This document shows, in pieces, positions 22,044 through 32,145 of a stretch of DNA of 64,000 nucleotides (position 1 is the stretch's first letter; each line of letters starts with the position of its first letter). The DNA lies in NCBI GenBank assembly GCA_001599755.1, contig BCHX01000005.1:4088409-4152408 (forward strand), written 5' to 3'. The DNA is from Gliomastix tumulicola (Eukaryota; Ascomycota; Sordariomycetes; Hypocreales; Bionectriaceae). Below the pieces are notes generated by a model. That model searched no databases. It was given only the letters and a program-made list of their open reading frames with translations, and was not told the DNA's origin. A program made the translations under genes and the position numbers.

Positions 22044-24897
22044 ATGGGACTCGCCACAGCCAAAATGGGACAGCATCACCCATTCGCCGACACTAATGTC
22101 GAGGCCCTCCTCGGGCAGCTCACACTAGAAGAGAAGATATCTCTCTTGACGGGCCAGGGGTCATTTAAAACGACAGACCTGCCAGAGAAGGGAATCCCAA
22201 GCATCACAGCAAGTCCTCCCCCGTCAAGATACTCCAGTCGATGGCACAATACAACCCGACTACTAACCAGCATGGAGATTGCAGACCTCGGATGGACCAC
22301 ATGGTCTTCGCGGTAAGCGGCAATGGGCTCGTGTAAGCTTTATATCCAGGTTAGCAACACACAATCAACGCGCTGACAATGGCTACTGTTCAGGTCCCGA
22401 GCGTCCTCCTCCCCTCAGCTACAGCCATGGGCGCCACCTTCGACACCGACCTCCTACGACGCGTCGGCAACATCCTCGGCGACGAGGCCCGCTGCAAAAA
22501 CGTCGACGTCCTCCTCGCCCCGACCGTCTGCCTTCAACGCTCCCCGCTCATGGGCCGCGGCTTCGAAGCCTTCGCCGAAGATCCCGTCCTCAGCGGCCTC
22601 ATCGCGTCAGCCTACGTCGAGGGCATCCAAGATCGGGGCATCGCCGCCTGTATCAAGCACTTCGCCGCCCACGACCAGTCGAGCACGTCCATCGAAGACA
22701 ACGTCCGCATGACGGACCGCACGCTACGGGAGCTTCACCTCCTGCCGTTCCAGCTGGCGCAGCGACACGCGAAGCCCTGGTCCTACATGACCTCGTACAA
22801 CAGGATCAACGGCGTGCACTCGAGCGAAGACCCGTATCTCCTGCAGCAGATCCTGCGTAAGGAATGGGGTTTCGACGGGCTTGTCATGAGTGACTGGTGG
22901 GGGACGTACAGCACGACGGCGAGTATCAATGCAGGCATGGATCTGGAGATGCCCGGGCCGACGCAGTTCAGGGGAAAGATACTGTCTATCGCTGTCGCTA
23001 CGCGCAAGGTCCCGCGTGCCGCTGTCGACGACGCAGTGAGAAACGTCCTCAACTTTACCAAGAAGATCAAGCAGCTACGGGCTGAGCCGTGGTCTGGCGA
23101 TCCGTCGGCTTCCAATACGCCAGAAAGCCGTGCTCTCATTCGCAAACTTGCTGCTGATGGTATCGTGCTGCTAAAGAATGACGAGGGTGCCCTGCCTGTC
23201 AAGGACGCCAAGGGGAAGACCTTCGGTCTCATTGGCCACCACTTTAAGCTGCCGTCTCTGTCGGGCGGAGGAAGTGCTGAGGGCGATCCCTACTACTCTG
23301 TGACGCCGTACGACGCACTTGTCGAAGCCGTTGGGGAAGAAAGCCTGCACTACACTCCTGGTCTCTACAGTAAGCATGACGTCTAGTCATCTTTCTAGTC
23401 CGATAGCTATGATTGAATCTCCTTGCTAACACAGTCCGCGCGTCTATCAGCCTTCAAATTCGTCCCCTTCCTGAAGAACCTCAACCAGCCGAAAACAAAC
23501 ATCCACGGCTGGTGGGTAGACATCTTTGGCCAGAATCCGGACGAAAACCCCGAGAGCGAGCCCGTCTACTCGACCGCCACCGACAAGGACCTGGTGGATG
23601 TGCCCGAGAGTCTGCACAAGAGCCTGCCGCAGAAGTACTTCGTCCGGGCGCGTGCCACATTCACCTCCGAGAGCACGGCGCGATTCCGCTTCGGCTTCAG
23701 CGTCGCCGGCAAGGGTCTGGTGAAGCTGGACGGGAAGCAAGTGATTAATCTCTGGACTGATCAGCCGCCCAAGACGGAGGACACGCCCTGCTTCAACAGG
23801 CTGTCGATGGAGCGCTTCTACGATATAGATGTCGAGAAGGGGCGCCCAATAGACGTCGAGGTGCTGATGGTCAATGAGGATGTCCGTGGAGGCGTTGGGA
23901 CTGCCTTCACGCTGGCCGGTCGTCTTGGAGGGTACGAGGTCGTGGAGCCAGAGCAGGGCCTGAGCGACGCCGCGAGGATCGCAAAGAGCGTCGATGTGCC
24001 CATCGTTATGGCCGGACTGTCAGCAGACTACGAGAGCGAGAACAGTGACCGAAAGAATCTCGACCTACCCGCTGCAGCGACGCGGCTTGTTGAGACCGTC
24101 CTCGAGGCGAATCCGAACGCCGTAAGTTCACCTCTACGGGATACCCTTTTGTTTGAAGGCTGGTGCACGACTATTAACGCTGTTCTCGACAGATTGTCGT
24201 CACTCAGTCCGGATGTCCCATTGAGATGCCGTGGATCGAAAAGGCGAAGACGCTCGTCCACGCGTGGTACGGCGGACAAGAGACAGGTCATGGGCTTGTC
24301 GATATCCTCCTCGGCACCGTCAGCCCATCCGGCAGGCTCTCTGTCACTTTCCCCAAGTCTGTCAAGCATAATCCCGCCTATCTCACATTCGGCAAAGCCG
24401 ACCGTGATATCATGTACGGCGAGGGCGTCTACATTGGCCACAGATTCTACGAGGCCGTCGACCGAGCACCGCTCTTCTACTTTGGCTACGGGCTCTCATA
24501 CACCAAGTTTGAGTACACGGACTTCAGCCTCTCTGCCATATTTGCGCCGTCGAACCCGGAGACTGAGGTATCTGTGACGGCCAAAGTGGCAAACACCGGC
24601 CCATACGACGGCGCCGAAGTCGTCCAGCTATACATCCATGATCGCGAAAGCTCAGTCCAGCGACCGGCCCGGGAGCTCAAGGCATTCACAAAGGTCTTCC
24701 TCGCTGCCGGTGAGGCACAGATAGTAACGCTGAAGCTGGACAAATACGCACTGTCGTTTTGGTCCGAGGAGCACGGCAAATGGGTGGCGGAGGAGGGGAC
24801 ATTTGATGTAATCCTGGCCAGCAGCTCTGATCCTCGAGATGAGATTCTGCGGAAGTCGTTCCGGCTGGAGAAAACCTTCCTCTGGGCAGGGATTTGA
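22044..24897 (+). CDS. GH3 beta-glucosidase with PA14 domain, intracellular
   Basis: Five exons: 22044-22208, 22285-22332, 22394-23369, 23451-24121 and 24193-24897, 854 aa. Intron 1 starts GCAAGT (GC-AG type) and joins GIPSIT to TSDGPHGLRG, the typical GH3 substrate loop. Other marks: FEAFAEDPVLSG, KHFAAHDQ, nucleophile Asp238 in LVMSDWWGTYST, GIVLLKNDEGALP at the start of the C-terminal domain, a PA14 insertion at about residues 400-545, ADYESENSDRKNLDLP with the likely acid/base Glu, QSGCPIEMPW, and a fibronectin-III-like end (YGLSYTKFEY, ELKAFTKVFL). No signal peptide, so cytosolic, unlike secreted cellulolytic beta-glucosidases. With GH78, two transporters and a regulator it suggests stepwise hydrolysis of imported plant glycosides such as rutinosides (inference). 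Confidence 0.92.
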
Positions 24898-25377
24898 GGG
24901 TGAACTGGGCTTGGGAGAAAAACATGGTCGACTCTGCACATCGGGGAACACGGCGATATAGAACGAAGACTTTACTGCAGATCGTTGTGTAAAAACAAGT
25001 ACCCGGGGCTTTAACAGGTTCTGATCCGACCCATTGCCATTAATGACTGCCCTCCGTATGTCCCCGTTGGTGATCAAGCCCCGAGTACAAAGGCCTAGAC
25101 CAGCTAGAACATGACCTAAAAGCCCCGGCGTTAGGCCAGGCCAGCAGTCTCTCCACGCACTAAATTCACGTGAGTCAGGGGCCTTCAGAGCCATCTGGCG
25201 CCATGGCTGGAGAACCAGGGAACAAATCTCTTCGACATCCATCCACGGAATGGACGTGGCCATTCAAGGCAGTCATCGTTCACTTCTATACCCAGCGGCC
25301 AGTTCCCATTGCCCCCTCGCTCCATGTATCCACGAAAGGGAACAGCAAGGGGCATTTCATCACCCAAGTAATTAATC
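24898..25377. other. Intergenic, 480 bp
   Basis: Between the GH3 gene and the Zn2Cys6 regulator, both on the plus strand. Presumably 3' end and promoter; no gene seen. Confidence 0.5.
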
Positions 25378-27730
25378 ATGGACAGCGACACGACGCCTCC
25401 CGCTGCGGCAGAGCCCCGAGAAGCGCCGCGCCGAGTCCCTGCTGCGAGACTCCCAACACGGCGCCGCGCATGGCTCGCCTGCACGACCTGCCGCTCTCGC
25501 AAGACGCGGTGTGACGCAGCCAAGCCGCGGTGCAGTCTGTGCACGTCTCTCGACGTCGAGTGCGTGTACAGAGACTCGCAGCAGCCGCGTGTCGACCCGG
25601 GCATCAGGATGCTGCTAGAACGCATCCAGACCCTGGAAGATCGCCTGCTATCGGCCCCCGGCATGCAGGCAGCTCCTCCCCAGCATCAGTCCCATTTGCC
25701 AGACGTGTCCACAGCAGCCAACAACGATGGGCTTCCGGCAAATCTGAGTGCACCACGGGAGGCCCTGTCTCAGCAGTCTCACTCTCACTCACCTGCATCT
25801 GGGGGGGACCCTACCGTGGCATATTCCACCCCAGGCCAGACGCAAAGATCTACCGCGATCGCTGTCGACCATGATGCATCTGCAACTGCAGCCCAGGCGC
25901 CAGACCTGCCTTACCCTCTATCACACACTGCAAACGCCAACCACGTCCTCAACTGGCCGCTCGTCCAAGAACTCTTCTCTACTGCTCCGTCATTATCAGG
26001 AGACGGTGTTGATGGCGGCCTCCACCATGAGGCGACCGACATCTTCTTCCATCCCGGCCATTCCTCCCCCGACGAAGGCGATCCTGCGGAAACATGGAGG
26101 ATCTTCAAAGATCCAGACCTCCTACCTGGCACCAGTAGCGCTGGCATCATCGACGAGTACAGAGCGCTGATCCACGCCTACTTTGACGAGGTCAATGTCT
26201 TCTTCCCTTTGCTTTCGCGCCCTGAGATCGTCGACTACCTCGATCGCGTCGTCGACGTCGAGATGAACCGGAACGAGCTGCAGTCTATATGCCCGCCTCC
26301 AGCCCAGTATTGTCTCCTGCTGCTGGTTCTTTGCATAGGCTCCTTCGTATACAACCGCGGAAACCGCATCCGCATGGCCAAGATAGCCACCCAAAGACCT
26401 CAGGGCCACTCGCAGGCGGGTCGCCTATGGACCAAGGTGCTACTTTTGCTCGGCCACGTCTCGTCGATTTCCAGCCTAGAAGCCGCGCAATGCACGATGC
26501 TGGCAAGGTACGAGTCTAGGCTCCGTCTGTCAGCTCCTTGAAGATCAAAATTGACGTCTCACAATATGTAGCATCTATTTAGGATCCCGTGGCAAAATCC
26601 TGGAGGCCTTTCAGTGGTCTCACACAACATCTACCAAATGCGTCGCCCTGGTCAAGCGGCAGCAAGACTCCTATCCTGAGGCATTTCGGCGGCTGTTTTG
26701 GATCTCGTTCATCTACGAGAGCGACTTCATATCCGAAATCTCCATCATCCAGCCCTCCGGCATCGCTCACTACCAGGATCTCGTCCCGTATCCCACACAG
26801 GCTTCTCCAACAGGCCAAGAGGAGCATCATCTATCATCAATATTGACCGGAATGGGGTCCAGCGTCGATGCCAATGTTCACGCCCGCAGAGACAGAAGCG
26901 AGGAGTTGGCCGCCTTCCAGATCAGCACCAACATTGCCATCCGCCGCCTACTGAACAGCGTCCACAGCCTAATCTACGACAGCAAGGACCACTTCCGGAT
27001 GAAGCGTGTCGAGTACGTAAGATGGCTTCTCCGGGTGACGGGGGACTTTTGGTCGTACCACGGGACTATCTACCGCAATGTGCCACAATTTCTTCTCGTC
27101 AGCTTGCCTCCGTGGTGGGAAAGCCAGGATCATGCCCAAGATCCGTCACCACCGCCTCACCAAAGCCAGAATCGCCAGACCTCAAAGCCAGAGGGCCTGG
27201 GCAACGATCCGTGGAATATCCTGCGCCTCCAGGGCCGCTACTACGCGTCTCAGCACATAATACACAGGCCCTTTGTCGATTACGTGCTGATGAACATGGA
27301 CCACATCCAAACGCACCCGGACCTGGACATCATCTTGCAGAAGTGCGCTCTGTGTCTCGAGGGCTGCAAGGGGTTCATCTCCGTCTTCAACATCAACGAG
27401 GCGAACAGTATCACCTGTTTATTTGCGACAGGAATGGCGTACGTGCAATCCCCCCTCCCGTTTCTCACTAAAATTCCCCATTTCTACACCCTCCTAAAGG
27501 GAAGCACATGGCTAATACATACCCCCAGGACGTTCACGTACCTCATCATTCTTCGACTTGCCACTGCATGCCAGATCTTCCGCGACATTGTTCCGGACGA
27601 CGTCGAGCATGTCATCAGCATTGGGAGGCGGAATATGGAGCTATTTAGCGGAAGTGTCCGGGAGTTCAAACACCACCTTGAGATTCTCGGCCGGCTTGAC
27701 GCAGCGTGTCGGGATCGGATGGAGGGCTAA
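25378..27730 (+). CDS. Zn2Cys6 (fungal-specific) transcription factor
   Basis: Three exons: 25378-26507, 26572-27438 and 27529-27730, 732 aa. Near the N-terminus, ACTTCRSRKTRCDAAKPRC and the following SLC...EC give the binuclear cluster spacing C-x2-C-x6-C-x6-C-x2-C-x6-C. A basic linker and a short helix (MLLERIQTLEDRLL) follow as the dimerisation element. The central region from about residue 260 (LIHAYFDEVNVFFPLLSRPEIVDYL) matches the fungal_trans regulatory domain. The last intron is 90 bases with no stop in frame, so retention would add 30 residues, but its GTACGT, CTAAT and CCCAG signals are good. Position between sugar enzymes and transporters makes it the likely pathway regulator of this block. 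Inducer and targets unknown. Confidence 0.9.
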
Positions 27731-28055
27731 GAAACGAGATACCCTACACAGCACTCACACATCTTCTACGCTACTTGACACGCCCCCTTCTCGACACTTG
27801 CTTCATTGAGTAACCCTGTGCTCCTGACGCTTTACGCCTTAATCTAATCAATGATTTATTGTCAAGGTCCCCGTGTATGGGGAAGCGTCTTGGTATATCT
27901 ATCAGCTTTGCGAAGTGAACTCCTCCTTTCCCAACTCTACCGTCTATCCGACGATATCTATCTCAACCAGTCTACGGCATGCCGCGCGCCTCTCCGCCCG
28001 GTCCAACCCCCCTCGCAAAGAACATGTTGAATGTCCCCTTCCAATGATCCATGAT
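27731..28055. other. Intergenic, convergent 3' ends, 325 bp
   Basis: The regulator and the second MFS gene converge. No gene or repeat seen. Confidence 0.5.
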
Positions 28056-29864
28056 TCAAGCACTGGCAACGTTGGCCACCATCTCAACCATCCCCTTGTC
28101 GTTGTCCCCCTTGGCGCCGCCATGCTCCCACGACTCGGTCGGCCTCCAGTCCTTGGACTTGCGCGCCACAGACACGTCATTGTACAGCTGGTCGACCTGC
28201 TCGAGACTGAGCCCCTTGGTCTCGTAGATGAAGAACCACACAAAGGCGATGCAGACGAAGCAGGCGGCGAACCAGACGAAGAAGATCTTGGACTGCAGGT
28301 TCGCGTAGCCGTGGCCGTAGTTGACGAGGTACGGCGTCGAGTAGGCAATGGCCCAGTTGAGCAGCCAGTTGGTGGCGGTGGTCATGCTGAGCGACTTGGC
28401 GCGCGTCTTGAGCGGGAAGATCTCGCCGGTGACGACCCAGGCCAGGGGGCCCCAGGTCGACGCGAAGAAGGCGATGTAGATGCACACAAAGGACACGGCG
28501 GCGCGCTGGCCCGCGAGGCTCTTGACGAAGATCTCGCCGCTGTCGAGCTGGCCCGTGGACACGGTGCCGCAGACGGCGACGATGAGCTGCGAGATGCACA
28601 TGCCGACGGCGCCCCAGAAGAGCAAAGGGCGGCGGCCCCAGCGGTCGATGGCGTACATGCCGGGCACGGTCGAGGCGACGTTGATGGCCGAGGTGATCAT
28701 AGAAATAACAAAACCGCTGGAGACGCCCGAGTTCTGGAAGTACTTGGTGCCGTAGTAGAAGATGAAGTTGATGCCTGGCGGACGTCAGTGTCTGTTCGTG
28801 GTGGTAAGTAAGAGAGAGAGAGGGAGAGTCAAACGTACCAGTCAGCTGCTGCAGAGCCTGCAGCGCCATGCCGGTGAACTGCCTCTTCAGCAGAGGCGGC
28901 CGGAAGCAGTCCAGATAGCTGCCACTGCCCATCGACATCTCGTACTCGTGGTTGGCCCGGACCTCGGCCAGCTCCGCCTGGATCGCCGTGTGGTCGACGG
29001 GCAGACTCCGGAGCCGGCTGAGCGACTTGGCCGCCTTCTCCATGTTGTCCCTCTTGATCAGGTATCGCGGCGTCTCGGGGAGGAGGATCATGCCGCCGAA
29101 GAGGATGAGCGACCAGCCGAGCTGGAGGGCGATGGGGATGCGGTACGAGCCGGAGTCGTTGCGGTGGGAGGTGGCGTTGTTGACGACGGCGGCGAGGAGG
29201 AGGCCGATCGTGATGGCCCATTGGTAGGCGCCGACGATGAAGCCGCGGATCCATTTGGGCGCGGTTTCGGACTGGTAGAGGGGGACTTGAAGGCAAGCAA
29301 GCGAGGTTAGCAGGTGAGTCTTCAGGCGAGTCTTATCAGGATCAAGGCGGCAAAGACCTACCAATCGCAGAGATGAGACCAACTCCAAGACCGGCAAAGA
29401 AGCGACCAGCCAGGAACAGCGGGATCGACGTCGCGACCGTATGCAAGATGACACCGAGGTTGAAGATCCAGGTAAACACCATCAGAGCGGGACGACGACC
29501 AATCGAATCGGCGAGCAGGGGAGACGCGAGGGCACCGAAGAACGTGCCGGCAGAGAGGATCGAGACGATGGCGGACTCCTGCGAGGCCGTGATGTTTGGG
29601 TTTCCGTCGGGGTCGACGTAGCCGGTGCTGAAGAGCTTCTGCCAGTAGGGCATGGCGAGGATGCCGCTGATTGTTCCTGTGTCATAGCTGGAGATGCGGT
29701 TAGCCCGTCAACGCTGAAGAAGAAGAAGAAGGAGAAGAAGAAGAAGAAGAAGAGACCACGAACCCAAAGAGAACACCGCCAAAGGCGACGAACATGCCGA
29801 TGACAATGGCATTCAGGGACTTGCCAGCGTCCCCCTCGGGCCTGGCAAGGCCTAACTTGACCAT
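28056..29864 (-). CDS. MFS sugar (hexose) transporter
   Basis: Four exons on the minus strand: 29864-29764, 29687-29362, 29285-28839 and 28774-28056, 530 aa. Splicing restores GVLFGYDTGTISGI in helix 1 and QQLTGINFIFYYGTKYF in helix 7, both hallmarks of fungal hexose/glucose facilitators. Further marks: LLADSIGRRPAL, PLYQSETAPKWIRG, LPETPRYLIKRDN, DRWGRRPLLF and FFIYETKGLSLEQVDQLY. Intron 1 starts with the less common GTTCGT and contains a long CTT microsatellite; intron 3 contains a CT run. It shares a 2.3-kb divergent upstream region with the GH32 gene, so it may take up fructose or glucose released outside the cell, or the products of the block. Exact substrate is inference. Confidence 0.92.
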
Positions 29865-31254
29865 GGCGGGCGACTGAGCTGGGAAATGCGATGTATGTTG
29901 ATGGTTCTGCTCTGGCCTTCTCTCGAAGCGAATCGTCAGTTTGATGAGAAAAGGTGCTCTGACTGATGAAGCTGCTGATGATTGCGCACCGAAAGGAGGG
30001 GAGGGGAGTTGGTCTTTATTCTTTTCCCCGTGGGCTTTTGGGAGAAAAGGCTGGAGGTTGCACTGGGGAAGGGCCAAATCTGCGCCCGCATTTGCTGAGT
30101 CAAAGCTCATCCCATCTCAAAGCCTTATCGCAAACGCCGTATCGCAAAAGCCCTGTCAGAGAGAAAAAGTACTCTTGCGGACTTGCCGTTCATCCGTGCT
30201 CCAGACGCGCCGCACGACACGCTAGACAGCACAGGCATCATCACCCATGATTTGACGCCGTCACCACATTGCGTTGATAACAGACCATCACACCCAACAA
30301 AACCATCGACGTCGGCGCATCCGATGGAGGCAGCTGATCGCTAGCTAGGGTCGGCGATACAAGGCCTGCACCACCCACATGGCCTGATCTCCGTCTCCGA
30401 GAGTCAAGATGCCCGTCCGTCTTCAAGCACGCGGAGGACGCACACACCTCCGCGAAGCTTCCATAATCCTTCTAGAAGCCCTCTCCACCAAGATGCTGTC
30501 ATCCCATGCTTCGGGCGCATCTACGAAGCGACGCCAGAGCTGCAGGGCACTCGAACGGGCGCACATGGCGTTCGGTGACCCCGAAACCCAGAGCCAGCTC
30601 TCGCATGTCGCGATCAAGTCACTTGGTGCATAGCGTCCAAGAGCCGCCGAGGATGATGCCGGCCGTGTCACGTTGTGGGTTGCAGCCATGCCGGAGCCGA
30701 GCGTCGGGACGACAACGAGAGCATCTGATTGGAGGGCGGGCGGGCATGGGTCAAAATGCCTCAGCCAACAGCTTCCCCCAACCATCGGCAGACAGACATT
30801 AGTTAGTTCAACTTTTGATCTTTGGCCGCGCTGTGTCTAGCTTGTGACGGGCTCCCTTGCCCTTGTCACGGCGCGAGCACCTCGGGAGCTCGTATGATAG
30901 GACGGGGAGAATGTCCGGAGGCCGGGCGTTATCCACACCAGCCAGAACAGGGATTACAGCTATGGCAGGGAATAACAACTATGGTCAGCCTCTGTGGCCC
31001 AGCAGACCGACCGAGACCTCGTAAGCGAGATAACCATGGCTCAAACCATCACCTTCACGCATGCCACTAAGACGTGGAGGATGGGGGCTAGTCGAGCCAC
31101 AGACGCCCGCATTGCTTGTCCAGGTGCTTTCTGGGGACGGCACGGACGGTGGGTTGAGGGACTTCGGGCAGAAGGAGGGCGCCCGAACTTGCAAGAAACT
31201 TGGAGGATGGGGAAGAAAGCAAGATAACACCTCAACCCCGCATCTGCAGTGAGC

Positions 31255-31325
31255 TTCTAGTGTCTTTCTAGTCACCTTCTAGCTCCGTCCTGTTGGCTAG
31301 GATGCATGTTCTAGTGTCATTCTAG
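31255..31325. repeat. Pair of 17-bp direct repeats rich in TTCTAG
   Basis: TTCTAGTGTCTTTCTAG at 31255-31271 is repeated as TTCTAGTGTCATTCTAG at 31309-31325, with a single mismatch, and another CTTCTAG sits between them. Five TTCTAG words fall within about 70 bases. Possible protein-binding cluster or a decayed repeat; function unknown. Confidence 0.5.
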
Positions 31326-32043
31326 AAGGTCCTCGTTGGATGGCATATGGCGTGATGGTCTCTCGTGCGCCCGCGCTCGCTCCACGAGTCCTCTCCACAC
31401 GGCACGTCTTGGTTGGTGGACGTGATGTCCCGCGGAAAGCTTCAGCCCGTTGAGAGAGAGCTCCGGTCTTCGGGGCGTCATCTGGCATCCATCCCACAGC
31501 GGCATCATCGTCATCTGCGGACTTGTCGAAGCTTCCCTTCCTGGTAATGATCCACAGAAGCACCAAGCCCTCATCTTGCGATCCCGGTCTTGTTCCGCCT
31601 TCGTCATACAGAGGATACAGTATAGCGAGGCTGGGATGACGCGCGGAATACTCGTCTGGAAGCCTCTCGGGCTTCCCGAGATTTGGCTGAAGCCACGTGC
31701 GTCCCGGAAACGCCGTGATAGAAGGCTTCCTATCACATCAGCTTGGAGAGAGCCCATGGGGGAGAACCCATGGGGAACCACTCCGTACAGGCCTCCAGGA
31801 TGGCCCGAGCACATGCTAATCACGACTCTAGGGCAGCCTCTAAAGTCTTGGATAGCTTCGACTGGTGATCTGGGGGACTCTGCGTAGCCGGGCGCTCAGA
31901 AGGCGGAGTGTTTGGCGAGGGAGAGGAGCGCCTGGTCCGGCTCACTTAGCAGGAACCTGAGCACAAGGTGTTGCCTCAACGCCAAGTAAGTAGCCCGAAG
32001 ACTGGCGGACGCATATCCAAGTGAACAACGCAAGGAAGACGTC

Positions 32044-32050
32044 TATATAA
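32044..32050 (+). promoter_or_regulatory. TATA box of the GH32 gene
   Basis: TATATAA about 100 bases upstream of the ATG at 32146. Confidence 0.5.
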
Positions 32051-32145
32051 GTTGGGATTTGTCCGTTGTCTCGAGATGTAGAAGTTCTCACCAGACATCA
32101 CAGCCTTCATCATTCTACAACCTTGACTTGCGACTCAGAACCAAC

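Larger units (their letters stand above)
29865..32145. other. Long divergent intergenic region, 2.28 kb
   Basis: Lies between the minus-strand MFS gene and the plus-strand GH32 gene. No coding frame is supported. Contains TTCTAGAA heat-shock-element-like palindromes at 30470-30477 and 31320-31327 and the short repeats listed at 31255-31325. Confidence 0.5.

Noticed and set aside
27873..28811. 312-codon plus-strand open frame
   Set aside because: Antisense shadow of the second MFS transporter gene.
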